In this document: piece after piece, positions 41,086-49,927 of the stretch | Layout of the letters: each line of letters opens with the position of its first letter | Position numbering within the stretch: the first letter of the stretch is position 1 | Notes under the pieces: generated by a model | What the model was told of the DNA's origin: nothing | Databases searched by the model: none | The model's input: only the letters and a program-made list of their open reading frames with translations | Made by a program: the position numbers and the translations under genes | DNA from: Paraglaciecola arctica | GTDB lineage: Bacteria > Pseudomonadota > Gammaproteobacteria > Enterobacterales > Alteromonadaceae | Length of the DNA stretch: 64,000 bases | Direction: 5' to 3' | NCBI RefSeq assembly: GCF_018861065.1 | Contig: NZ_JAHKQO010000034.1 | Span: 9,614 to 73,613 of the forward strand

Positions 41086-41131
41086 TGGTGGCCCTTCCCT
41101 GACTCGAACAGGGGACCTGACGATTATGAGT
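41086..41131 (-). pseudogene. 3' half of split tRNA-Ile(CAU)
   Basis: Read leftward from 41131, the sequence gives the anticodon loop ACTCATAATCG, variable region, T-arm, acceptor strand AAGGGCC, discriminator A and CCA. The acceptor strand pairs perfectly with GGCCCTT of the orphan 5' half at 63801-63842, not with the intron-bearing copy (GGCCCCT). Joining 63842-63801 to 41120-41086 yields a 77-nt cloverleaf. This shows that one host gene was cut in the anticodon loop. Confidence 0.85.
41121..41131. repeat. attL core
   Basis: CGATTATGAGT is identical to 63801-63811. On the minus strand it is ACTCATAATCG, the anticodon loop with its closing bases. Confidence 0.75.
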
Positions 41132-41270
41132 TGATCGCTCCTGTAGTTGGTGAAAATTTATGTCAATTGATTGAATTGTATTAACCCTCATTTATAAAGG
41201 CATTAAAGCTGTATTTTGGTTGCTTGGTATATTTTGTTATTTCCAAAAGTTGATGGTGTTTGATATATTG

Positions 41271-41290
41271 TGTAGCACAATTGTAGCACG
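41271..41290. repeat. left integrase arm-type site
   Basis: TGTAGCACAATTGTAGCACG contains two copies of TGTAGCAC 12 bp apart, 140 bp from the attL core and just ahead of the integrase start. The same 20-mer with one mismatch occurs at 63702-63721. This is a likely integrase arm-binding site that could also autoregulate the integrase gene. Confidence 0.6.
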
Positions 41291-41295
41291 GATAT

Positions 41296-42654
41296 GTGTC
41301 AATGCCTGATAACAGTGGTAATAAATTTTCATTCACAAAAACAAAGATCAAGGCGTTGAAGCCTGAGAAAAAGCGTAAAACATATCGGCATGAAGATCTT
41401 AAGGGTTTTATTTTAGAAGTCTCACCTACTGGCACTAAGACGTTTAGGGTTTACAAGAGAGTCAAAGGGCAAAGCTCTCCTGTAAAAGTTACCTTAGGAA
41501 CGTTTCCTGATTTATCGGTTGAAAAAGCTAAAGAGAAGGCTTTAGAAGCGTTAGGACAGATCGCGCAGGGTATCAATCCGAATGTTCAGCGAACAGTTGA
41601 AGCCATAAGTAAAACAACATTAATGGAAGCATACGTCAGCTATAAAAACTCAAAAACCCTTGAAGATGTAACTACCCGAGGCTATGACCAGTGCATTAAT
41701 ACATATATACCTGACTGGCATGACAAGTCACTTTCGCAAATATCCGAAGAAGATATAAAAACGCGACATATCTCAGTTTCTGAACGATCTGAGGCGCAAG
41801 CCGATTATTGTATGAGAGTCGTCCGAGCTGTTTATAATTATGCCATGCACGAATTTAAAGCGTCTGACAGTAGTTATCTGATTAAAGAAAATCCTGTTGA
41901 TATACTTAAACATCAAAGACGTTGGAACAATGTTTCAAGAAAACAATCAAGACTGACCAAGTCAGAAATATTGAAGCTTTACAAAGCCCTCTCAAAACTT
42001 CGAGCTGATAATGCAACCGATGAATTTATGCTTGCTGTTTGCGATTTTGTTGAGTTTGGACTGTTTACAGGATTGCGGAAGACGAATTTGCTTCAATTAG
42101 AGTGGAGTCGAGTCAATTTAGAGGATAATTTTTTTTACATAAGTAAAACAAAAAATGGTGACCCTTTGGAATTGCCGATTAGTGATCACTTGATGCTTAT
42201 TTTACAAAGGAGGCGCAAGGCAACAGACAACAATTATGTTTTTCAAGCTGATAATGAGCATGGGTATGTTCGAGAGCCGAGAAAGTGTATAGATAAAATT
42301 TGTGAATTAGCGGGGCTAGATTTTAATATGCATGATCTTCGAAGAACGTTCACAAGTATTGCTGAATTGCAGAAAGTTGGGCCATACGCGTTAAAGAGAC
42401 TGTTGAATCATAGAACTGCACGAAGTGATGTGACAGGGGGATACACTGTTTTTACTGCCGAAGAATTACGTGTTCCTTCTGAAGAAGTTCAAAATGCAAT
42501 TCTTCATTCAATGGGACTTCCTCTTTATGGTCAAAGTATTGAAGTGCGTTTGCAAAACTTGGTCAGTACTTTAAGCAAAACTGAAAAAAAGAAGGCACTA
42601 AATATATTAGAAGATGAGTTTGGTAAAGAGTATTATACTGAAACTGCAAAGTAG
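41296..42654 (+). CDS. tyrosine site-specific integrase
   Basis: The 452-aa P4/DUF4102-type integrase has an N-terminal arm-binding domain (residues about 10-100, with TKIKALKPEKKRKTYRHED and LGTFPDLSVEKAK), a core-binding domain and a C-terminal catalytic domain. Catalytic residues visible are Arg261 (FTGLRKTN), His346 and Arg349 (MHDLRRTF), His372 (LLNHRT) and Tyr383 (GGYTVFT). The set is complete, so the enzyme is probably active. The start is GTG 41296 or ATG 41302. It is encoded at the end of the element next to attL, as expected. Confidence 0.92.
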   Translation: MSMPDNSGNKFSFTKTKIKALKPEKKRKTYRHEDLKGFILEVSPTGTKTFRVYKRVKGQSSPVKVTLGTFPDLSVEKAKEKALEALGQIAQGINPNVQRTVEAISKTTLMEAYVSYKNSKTLEDVTTRGYDQCINTYIPDWHDKSLSQISEEDIKTRHISVSERSEAQADYCMRVVRAVYNYAMHEFKASDSSYLIKENPVDILKHQRRWNNVSRKQSRLTKSEILKLYKALSKLRADNATDEFMLAVCDFVEFGLFTGLRKTNLLQLEWSRVNLEDNFFYISKTKNGDPLELPISDHLMLILQRRRKATDNNYVFQADNEHGYVREPRKCIDKICELAGLDFNMHDLRRTFTSIAELQKVGPYALKRLLNHRTARSDVTGGYTVFTAEELRVPSEEVQNAILHSMGLPLYGQSIEVRLQNLVSTLSKTEKKKALNILEDEFGKEYYTETAK

Positions 42655-42687
42655 TTGTTGGACCTCCAAAACTTATTTAACGTTAGT

Positions 42688-43284
42688 TTATACTTTAACA
42701 CCGGCGACATACCAGCACTTATATCCCTCTTTTCCGCTTTCAAATAAATATTGTATTTTCAAATTTTTGAAAGATTGAATAATTTCATTTTTTCCCCAAA
42801 AACAGTGAATCTGCCCTGATTCATTTCCGGATTCACATAAGTAGCTATCCTTTGATATTTTCAGTCCTTGCCTAAATTTACTATCTTTTTTACTGTGTAA
42901 GTTAAAAATAATGGTTGTTCCATCTTGGACAGAATCGATCATCCTTACAATTAGATCATTAGCAGTTTTCTTTTCAAAATGGTGGAAAAGTCCATTGCTA
43001 AAAACCAAATCGTAAGTCGAAAGTTCTGGAAACGAGTGCCTAATATCGCCTTTATAAAAGTGGTTCACAGATGTATCGTAATCAACCAAATCATAGCCGT
43101 CTATTATTTTTGAATACTTCGAAAGCAAACTTAAGTGTCTCCCTTTCCCACAGCCTATATCAATACTATGATTGTAAAACTTATCTAACGTTGATAATAA
43201 GCTTTCGTATTCTTTTTGATGGGTTTGATAATCAGAATTTAACTGATAGAAACTCTGCCAATCATATTCAAGCGGGTTAGACAC
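42688..43284 (-). CDS. class I SAM-dependent methyltransferase
   Basis: The 198-aa protein has motif I IDIGCGKGRH (residues 41-50) and an acidic residue in the next strand (DGYDLVDY). The segment YDLVFSNGLFHHF matches motif IV of TehB/UbiE-like enzymes. It is cytoplasmic and probably methylates a small molecule. It is the last gene of the ThiC-like cassette and overlaps the PRTase-like gene by 8 nt. The substrate may be the product of the upstream enzymes; this is inference. Confidence 0.85.
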   Translation of the reverse strand: MSNPLEYDWQSFYQLNSDYQTHQKEYESLLSTLDKFYNHSIDIGCGKGRHLSLLSKYSKIIDGYDLVDYDTSVNHFYKGDIRHSFPELSTYDLVFSNGLFHHFEKKTANDLIVRMIDSVQDGTTIIFNLHSKKDSKFRQGLKISKDSYLCESGNESGQIHCFWGKNEIIQSFKNLKIQYLFESGKEGYKCWYVAGVKV

Positions 43285-44134
43285 TTTCGGACACCCAAAA
43301 ATTCAAATTGAATCCTTTGCCAGATATTTTTTCTCTTGAGCCTTCTATATCTTTATGGACCAATAAAAAGACCTCAGTTAACTCAACTCCAAAATTAGAC
43401 AAATAGCTTCTAGCCTCATCAAGGTGAGGTCCGAGCATTAAAAAATCTGCAATGAAAATCGCTTTAGATAGTTTTTTATCGCTAAAGGTAAAGCTTTTTC
43501 TATCTTCTGAAACTTCTTGACCATGTAATATAATGTCCGAATGTTTATCGTGAGTTATTGACTTAACATAAATTAATGGAAGGTTCATTCTAGATGAAAC
43601 CTCATACCCTAAAAATGGGGCTGCATTTTCGTGTACTACAATACAATCAAACTCAACAGGACTATCTGAAGAAATACAACTAATCAATCGTTTACTGATT
43701 AGTTTTTCAATAAAATTTGCTAGCTGCTTATTTATTTCTGGATTAAATGTCAGTCCCTGTAAATCAGTATATTGTTTAAGGTGGTAACTGTTGGTATCCG
43801 TAACCCAAGCCATATTCGATTTGAATGTTCTTTCCTTAACTAGCTTTTTTATAGTCTTAATTATTTCCTTATCTTCGAGACTAGACTCTTTCTTAGATAG
43901 ATAGGCTAATGTCAAAGATCTCATATTGGAAATGTAAAAGGCAGGGGTGATATTGAGCTTGAAGAATAACTCCTTGATGTCGTTAGCTTCATTTTTCTCA
44001 AGTTTGTCTTTAATTTTTTTTGGCAGCAACCCTACTGATTTCAAAACAAGAATTACAGTTCCAAGTGTGAGTGTTATCCAAATTATTGACTCTAAAAACG
44101 ATACTATAATTTGCGTTACGTTGTTAGTCTCCAT
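43277..44134 (-). CDS. membrane-anchored phosphoribosyltransferase-like protein
   Basis: The 285-aa protein has one N-terminal transmembrane helix (about residues 10-36). A helical middle region follows, then a C-terminal alpha/beta domain resembling type I PRTases: strand VEFDCIVVHENAAPFLGYEV, then LPLIYVKS, then the loop KAIFIADFLMLGPHLDEA at 224-241 in the place of the PRPP motif. The usual two acidic residues are reduced to one Asp (D230) and the TGGT turn is LGPH. It could be a degenerate PRTase or a nucleotide sensor. It is packed between NTase and methyltransferase genes. The fold call is moderate. Confidence 0.5.
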   Translation of the reverse strand: METNNVTQIIVSFLESIIWITLTLGTVILVLKSVGLLPKKIKDKLEKNEANDIKELFFKLNITPAFYISNMRSLTLAYLSKKESSLEDKEIIKTIKKLVKERTFKSNMAWVTDTNSYHLKQYTDLQGLTFNPEINKQLANFIEKLISKRLISCISSDSPVEFDCIVVHENAAPFLGYEVSSRMNLPLIYVKSITHDKHSDIILHGQEVSEDRKSFTFSDKKLSKAIFIADFLMLGPHLDEARSYLSNFGVELTEVFLLVHKDIEGSREKISGKGFNLNFWVSESV

Positions 44135-44989
44135 TCATTTTTTCCTTGCAAATCCGTAGTTGAATAGGTTTTGAAAATAGTTGATTTGCGGATTGCTTTC
44201 TTGATAGTAATACTTTAAGAATTTATCCATAGTTTCAACAGATATAATATTTGATTTCCCACAATTTATTAAACGCAGTCTTTGCTCTTTAGTGAAGAAC
44301 AATGTTTGATTTGTCTTTTTGATAGCCTGTTTAATAATTTTAACTGAAGTGTCTAGTTCCATGCTATTTGAAGTATTGGCGTTCAAATTCCTTTTTGCTT
44401 CTAATAATTGATTATTAATATTAGGCTCATCTAATTTTATTTTTAATCCTTTCATTAAAATTAGCGCAAGCTTGATTGCCAAATAAGTGGAGACATCTAA
44501 ATTATTGTAATTCGAGTTAAAAATAGCGTATTGAATTAAACCTTTATCAAGAATCTCCCCCGCGGGAAATTTACAGTGTTTAGCGGAAGAAGTAAGCAGT
44601 CGAATATCGAATTTTCCATAAAGAAGTTTTGCACTTTCGAAAGGGACTAGATTCTTTCTAGCAAGTAAATCATTTGGAGTTGTTTCGCGTATGTCGACAT
44701 GAAATAGAGGACTGAATGGGAAGAATTTCTTACCTATTTCAGTACTAATCTGCTCTAATTTAGATTGACCGATATGTATATCTGAGACTACAACAACCTC
44801 AATATCGCTTAATGTTAGGAAGCGTGATTTTGGATTTAATGAAAAGTCGCCGGTAACAGCTGATCCAAATGCTATTACTGCAAAATCCTTTCCATACTTG
44901 ACGGATAACGCAACTATAATATCTTCATAGATTACTCTCAATTCATCTATTCGCGGGCTTAAGAACTCAAGATTAATTTCTTCAGACAT
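44135..44989 (-). CDS. Pol beta-superfamily nucleotidyltransferase
   Basis: The 284-aa protein has an NTase signature: FGSAVTGDFS (Gly42-Ser43) followed by SDIEVVVVSD, where Asp62 and Glu64 are metal-ligand candidates. A later acidic strand FHVDIRE could complete the triad. The spacing between GS and DxE is a little long. The C-terminal part is helical, as in stand-alone NTases. It overlaps the ThiC-like gene by 8 nt and abuts the PRTase-like gene, so the products are probably made together. Substrate unknown: nucleotidyl transfer onto a small molecule, RNA or protein is possible. Confidence 0.72.
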   Translation of the reverse strand: MSEEINLEFLSPRIDELRVIYEDIIVALSVKYGKDFAVIAFGSAVTGDFSLNPKSRFLTLSDIEVVVVSDIHIGQSKLEQISTEIGKKFFPFSPLFHVDIRETTPNDLLARKNLVPFESAKLLYGKFDIRLLTSSAKHCKFPAGEILDKGLIQYAIFNSNYNNLDVSTYLAIKLALILMKGLKIKLDEPNINNQLLEAKRNLNANTSNSMELDTSVKIIKQAIKKTNQTLFFTKEQRLRLINCGKSNIISVETMDKFLKYYYQESNPQINYFQNLFNYGFARKK

Positions 44990-46169
44990 GATTTTTTATT
45001 TTCTGTGTCAAAATTAAAGGGCATTGAGCACCGCAACGAGAGCATCCTTTACCTACTCTTTCGCGCTGAACTTCATCGAACAGTCCTGAATCGACAACAC
45101 AACTTTGCTTTTCAGCTCGCTGATCGTAGATGTTTTTCTCGAAAATGGATTTATAGATGGGAAATTTAGCAATATTGACTGAGTGAGCAACAATTTTAGC
45201 TGTTTTCAACCCCTCAACAATAGAATCGATATTTGGAACTTTACCAGTATGTTCTTCTCTTGTAACAGAGTTGATTACGTGACAACCACCTTTGTGGGCC
45301 AAGTAAGAAGCCCCGATAGCATTGGTTATATGATCAAAACCAGCTGCCATATCGGTTGTAATAGGCCCAAGTGCCATCATAGGGACTCCAACATCTTTAA
45401 TAATTTGAGAATAAGTGTCCAATTGGTTAAGGTCTGCATGACCTAGACACTCAAAGAAGACAGTGCCGCCAAGACTCTTAATTTTTTGTATATATTGCGT
45501 CTGAAGAGCTATTTCTTTTAAATGGACATCATCCAGAGCATCATTATTAGAAGAGGGCCTAAATGAACTACCAACGCTAATTGCTACGCCGTAAGACTTA
45601 CACATTTCCACAAATTCAGGAAGTATACGCTCAAATGGGTTACTACAATTATGTAGTAATGTGTGCTTCAATAATATTCCGCCGCCTCTGCTAGTAATAG
45701 GGGTTTTCCTTGTACTTGAAGCGATTCTTGCTAAATCTAAATTAGCAGTGGGATGAATAGTAAAGAAAGAAACCCCTTTTGAAGCTAGTAGCTCACTATG
45801 TTTAAGCAATGCCCTATCATACTCCTTTGGAGTAAATTTTGATGGAACTCTATAATGCGGTAAAGTTCCAATTGGACCGTTGAAACTCTCTAGTAAACAA
45901 TCCACAACGGAATAATCATCAGTAATTGTCAAATCCATGATTATGTCCGGAGACTCTCGTTTTAAGCTAGTTAAGGTTGATACTTTTTCTAATTCAATAT
46001 CAATTTTTTTATTGTCAGAAACACCAATACTCACGTTCACTTTAACTAAGCAAGAATCGCCAATTAACGTGGGTGATTTGTTTCGTGAGTTAAGTCTGAC
46101 AGCTTGCCCATTAGAAATAAGCCGTTCGGCTTCCTCTTTTTCCAATAACTGTAAGTCAATTTCGTTCAT
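44982..46169 (-). CDS. ThiC-like radical SAM enzyme
   Basis: This 395-aa homologue of phosphomethylpyrimidine synthase is short for the family, since ThiC is usually 430 aa or more. Conserved blocks are ITSRGGGILLKHTLLH (159-173), ECLGHADL (His244), TTDMAAGFDHITNAIGAS (His280) and a C-terminal cluster motif with Cys376, Cys379 and Cys383. The spacing is CX2CX3C, whereas ThiC and 5-hydroxybenzimidazole synthases have CX2CX4C. It lacks thiamine-gene neighbours and leads a cassette with NTase, PRTase-like and methyltransferase genes. A GAGGAA site precedes the ATG. It may convert AIR or a related ribotide to a new product. Family clear, product unknown. Confidence 0.85.
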   Translation of the reverse strand: MNEIDLQLLEKEEAERLISNGQAVRLNSRNKSPTLIGDSCLVKVNVSIGVSDNKKIDIELEKVSTLTSLKRESPDIIMDLTITDDYSVVDCLLESFNGPIGTLPHYRVPSKFTPKEYDRALLKHSELLASKGVSFFTIHPTANLDLARIASSTRKTPITSRGGGILLKHTLLHNCSNPFERILPEFVEMCKSYGVAISVGSSFRPSSNNDALDDVHLKEIALQTQYIQKIKSLGGTVFFECLGHADLNQLDTYSQIIKDVGVPMMALGPITTDMAAGFDHITNAIGASYLAHKGGCHVINSVTREEHTGKVPNIDSIVEGLKTAKIVAHSVNIAKFPIYKSIFEKNIYDQRAEKQSCVVDSGLFDEVQRERVGKGCSRCGAQCPLILTQKIKNHV

Positions 46170-46199
46170 ACATTCCTCACATCGTAAACATACTTGTTT

Positions 46200-49100
46200 C
46201 TAATTTGTTATGATACCCAACAAATCTGCCGGCTTAGACATAAGTGCCGGTGTATTCTCTACCAAAAGCAACTGTTCAGTCGTTAATACTGTAGTGGATA
46301 CTTTCGCAACTCCATCTTTAGTTGTTTTTACTAAAAGTAGGCTGCCGAACTGCGCGGCTACATCAGAAATATCTTTTGTCGAATTTAAAAACGCCGCAGC
46401 AGCTTCAGCATTGTTCTTGTTCACTTCGGACTGTAGCTTCTCAATCGTCGCCAGTTCTATCGCTTTTTTACCTTTTTCAAAAAGCTCTTGTGCTTCGCTA
46501 GAGTTTTTGGCTCTAGTCAAAAGCTCAATACCCTTGCGCCACCATGATCCTTTTACGAATTCACCATTATTTACAACACTAAACCCAATTGATTTAGCAA
46601 ACTGAGTGTATGCCTCAACAACGGCAAATCCTTCACTGAAAGTTCCGGTGCTGAGGTAAATTGAACCAGATAGTTCGGCACTCTTGAGTAATTCAGACGT
46701 CTCATCTTCCGATATAATCGGTTTAATTAAACGAGAAAGTATTTTCTCTATATATCTGGCTTTGTCTTCCTTTTGAAACAATACATGATGATTTTCAAAG
46801 TTTAGGTCTGAGGAGCTGCCAGATGCCCACCAGTTGATCTCGCGTTGGTAAGTATTAGACACAATAAAAGACTCTAACCGAACATCAGCATCACCCAATC
46901 TAGCTTCTATATCTTTGACAGTTTTATGGAAGCGTATTTTAGGATCATCAAATCCATGAATACGTGATAAGCCTTTGGGATCAATGAATGCAACGTATTG
47001 TTTGCCTCCAATGATTAACCAAACTATAAAGTCAGGATAAAAATTACCTGCTTCGAAAAAACCAACTCCTTTTCCTTTGCTTTGATTTCTCAAAACATAA
47101 AGTTCTTTGTCATCAAAGAACGATTGGTTCTTTTCAAAGTAGTGCTTCAAGTCCGTAATAAAATCTCGCTCTCCATCATTTAACGGAACAGGTGAGATCT
47201 TGACCACTTCGTTATTCTTGAAGTGAATCAATGGCTCATATTGGTGCCTGCTGAAGTCAAAAGCAGTTAAGTTACCAAATGACCAATTGTCGGTAAATGA
47301 GCCATTAGTGAGCTTTTGCTTAAGCTCTTGAATCTTGTCTATCCAGACTTGCTCACTCCTGTCGATGGTAGCCTTATACTCATCGAAGAAGTTTTGATCA
47401 GCCTCGGTGACTTCATAGTATTCAAGATTTGGCGATTCGTATTGCTGCTTACGGAAGTTATAGTAACGTTCTGCGTATTTTTTCAGTAAGGATGTTGCAA
47501 TTTCTTGCCACATCTTCATTCGCTCAAAATTGGTTATTTTTAACAAATCTTCAGGTATTAAAAGTCTATACCAACTGGGATCTTGGAATAGGGTTTTGAT
47601 TTGATGTCTGTCTAACTGAAGGTTGTACCAAGCTTTTTCATTCTTGTACTGAGCTAGTTCAAAGTACATTTCGTCAAAATTCAAAAATGCTAAGTGTTGC
47701 GCTTGTAAAATGCCTTCGTGTAGCTGAACATCTAATGCAATTGCAGCTTGGCCTGTTGAGCGTTTAGCTTGAATACGTGGATACCAGTTTAATGTTACAC
47801 GACCAAACATCTCTTCTGGTTGTTTTTCCAACCATGGTTTTTGTGCTTTTTTAAATGGTGGGATGTCGTTCTTTAGGCGGATTAATTTTAAGTCATTTCG
47901 CGATAAGCGTTTTATAACAGGCAACGTAATTACTTCGGTGGTAGTTTCGCCCACACCTTCCTCTTCAAGGTAATCTTCAAATTCTTTCATGTAGTCAGAA
48001 CGAATACCAAACACATTAAGTGTTTCTAAAAGAGGAATGTGTGGTGGGTGCTTAATACCGTGAATAGCACTACTGCGCTTCAAGCTAAATTCATAGCCTT
48101 TTAGTCGCACACCACGGCCAAACAACTGGATGATTTCTGAGCCTTCTGCACGGCCCACGTTCATTAAACCCATAGTGCTTACACGCCATGAACTCCAGCC
48201 TTCAGTGAACTTCTTTGCCCCAAGCAATAGATTGACTGGAGAGCCTTTTTTATTAATTCCCTGAAACAGTGACGTAGCAAAATTTTGTTCTGTAACAATA
48301 GTATTTGTAAGGTTAGCTTCTTCGCATAAGGTAACGAGTTTAGATGCATCACCTACATTAACTACACCAAACCAATTATTCTCACCAACTCTCAGACCAA
48401 TTTCACCGACACCGCTTTTTAAATGTACAATGTGCAGCATCCCTTTGGCATCGGCATTGAATACTTGTTTTAGTACATCACTAAATACCAAGTTAGCATC
48501 TTCGCCATGCCATAACGTATGTAAGTATGAAAATGCCCCTGAGAAGATAGAGCGCCCAGAGCCATCTCGTAAGTCATCTTGCTGCTTAAGAAACAACTCT
48601 ATAAAGTGAGTTGATTCGTTTTCTCTATTTTGCAAAAAGCGAGCGACGAATTGAATGATGGCTTGTATATCCGATACAGTTTCAGCATTAGCCTCGTTTT
48701 TAGCTGTTACTTTACCACCAACAAAGATCCATAATGGATCAGCTAACAAATACTCTGCAATAGATGTTTGTTTATCTGCGTATAGTTTCTTTTGCTGGTA
48801 AAAATTCAGAATGCAGCCTGTTAAATAAAGTTGTTTCTGCTCTTCAGTCCAAACGTCACTCAGGTTGAGAATAAAGTGGTCTTTACCATAACCATCTCCA
48901 TGAAAGAATCGGTATGAATAATCAAACAAAATGCATTTTGCATATTGCTGGATAAGGCGATATTTATTCGACGATGGTCTACTACCTGTAGGGGAAGTGT
49001 CGGCTCCGTTGGCAGCTCTAATCGCTTGACCAAAGGTTGCCGAATATTCAAACGAAAAGCCCTGCTCACAGAGCATATTTCGCTTATTCATCCAGTCCTC

Positions 49101-49916
49101 ACCTCCTGTGCCCCGGTGACCTTCATCCACAAGAACTAAATTATTTGACTCGAAAGACTCTACTGCAACAGTTTTTCCATCGCCTTTCTTGCCAACATTT
49201 TCCTGTAATTGCAGTTTGTGGATATCAATGATCTGGGTGGAAGACTGGGTTAAAAGGTTACCGCCACCTTTAACAAATAAATCTGAATCAATGTCAGACA
49301 AATCCATCTCATCTTTGTGCTGCAACGACAAGCCTTCATTGGGTGTCAGTAAAATAGAGCGATTGAATTCATTGCGTTTACCTGACTTATTTAAATAATG
49401 ATGAAACTGTAGAATATTGCAGTGCATTATGAGTGTTTTACCACCACCGGTCGCAATCCAAATAGCAAGCTTATTCAACTCGCTTTCTTTGAAAGGCTCA
49501 ACCCGATGTTTTTCTGGCAAAGGCCTATTAAATTCAACTAAGTAATGGTTCAATTCAACACATAGCTCAGCTTTATCAGTGAAATATCGGTTTAGGTAGT
49601 GCTCAGTGAATAGTAGAGAGAGGTACTGGAAGTATAATGGATACAGCGTATTTCCAGAATGATTGCGCCTGCTTGTAATACGTTTCCAATAACTAACAAT
49701 ATGGTCGTCATACTGACGAAGCAAATCATTCGGAACTTTGCGGGCTTCTTCTGGTATCCATGTAATTAACTCATTTAAATATTTGGTAGTGTTGTCTTCC
49801 TCAAAACCGATTAGGTTGTCAGATGACAGGCTTTTACCCATCATCTCGATGCTTTCCTGACCAAATTGCGCCAGCATCCAACTGCCAAGTACTAACTTAT
49901 TTTCGAAACGTGCCAT
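46200..49916 (-). CDS. type III-like restriction subunit (DEAD helicase-nuclease)
   Basis: The 1238-aa protein has SF2 helicase motifs: Walker A ATGGGKT (155-161), DEGH box (264-267) and motif VI QLFGRGVRLKG. The nuclease is C-terminal: YPDFIVWLIIGGKQYVAFID with a following PKG gives a PD-ExK pattern. This is the architecture of type III Res. It starts 11 bp after the methyltransferase gene ends on the same strand. In the system it likely translocates on DNA and cuts unmodified targets. The C-terminal extension beyond the nuclease (about 200 residues) is unassigned. Confidence 0.85.
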   Translation of the reverse strand: MARFENKLVLGSWMLAQFGQESIEMMGKSLSSDNLIGFEEDNTTKYLNELITWIPEEARKVPNDLLRQYDDHIVSYWKRITSRRNHSGNTLYPLYFQYLSLLFTEHYLNRYFTDKAELCVELNHYLVEFNRPLPEKHRVEPFKESELNKLAIWIATGGGKTLIMHCNILQFHHYLNKSGKRNEFNRSILLTPNEGLSLQHKDEMDLSDIDSDLFVKGGGNLLTQSSTQIIDIHKLQLQENVGKKGDGKTVAVESFESNNLVLVDEGHRGTGGEDWMNKRNMLCEQGFSFEYSATFGQAIRAANGADTSPTGSRPSSNKYRLIQQYAKCILFDYSYRFFHGDGYGKDHFILNLSDVWTEEQKQLYLTGCILNFYQQKKLYADKQTSIAEYLLADPLWIFVGGKVTAKNEANAETVSDIQAIIQFVARFLQNRENESTHFIELFLKQQDDLRDGSGRSIFSGAFSYLHTLWHGEDANLVFSDVLKQVFNADAKGMLHIVHLKSGVGEIGLRVGENNWFGVVNVGDASKLVTLCEEANLTNTIVTEQNFATSLFQGINKKGSPVNLLLGAKKFTEGWSSWRVSTMGLMNVGRAEGSEIIQLFGRGVRLKGYEFSLKRSSAIHGIKHPPHIPLLETLNVFGIRSDYMKEFEDYLEEEGVGETTTEVITLPVIKRLSRNDLKLIRLKNDIPPFKKAQKPWLEKQPEEMFGRVTLNWYPRIQAKRSTGQAAIALDVQLHEGILQAQHLAFLNFDEMYFELAQYKNEKAWYNLQLDRHQIKTLFQDPSWYRLLIPEDLLKITNFERMKMWQEIATSLLKKYAERYYNFRKQQYESPNLEYYEVTEADQNFFDEYKATIDRSEQVWIDKIQELKQKLTNGSFTDNWSFGNLTAFDFSRHQYEPLIHFKNNEVVKISPVPLNDGERDFITDLKHYFEKNQSFFDDKELYVLRNQSKGKGVGFFEAGNFYPDFIVWLIIGGKQYVAFIDPKGLSRIHGFDDPKIRFHKTVKDIEARLGDADVRLESFIVSNTYQREINWWASGSSSDLNFENHHVLFQKEDKARYIEKILSRLIKPIISEDETSELLKSAELSGSIYLSTGTFSEGFAVVEAYTQFAKSIGFSVVNNGEFVKGSWWRKGIELLTRAKNSSEAQELFEKGKKAIELATIEKLQSEVNKNNAEAAAAFLNSTKDISDVAAQFGSLLLVKTTKDGVAKVSTTVLTTEQLLLVENTPALMSKPADLLGIITN

Positions 49917-49927
49917 GTTAATGCCCC

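Larger units (their letters stand above)
37394..41131. other. putative decayed island between two tRNA-Ile 3' halves
   Basis: This 3.7-kb segment is flanked by direct repeats of the tRNA-Ile(CAU) 3' half and carries IS30 debris, a DUF2306-like gene and a PEP-CTERM-like gene, but no integrase. It is consistent with a degraded island or with accretion next to the intact 22.7-kb element that uses the same site. Confidence 0.45.

Noticed and set aside
44982-46169. Housekeeping thiC for thiamine synthesis
   Set aside because: No thiamine genes nearby, short length, altered cysteine spacing and location on a mobile element.
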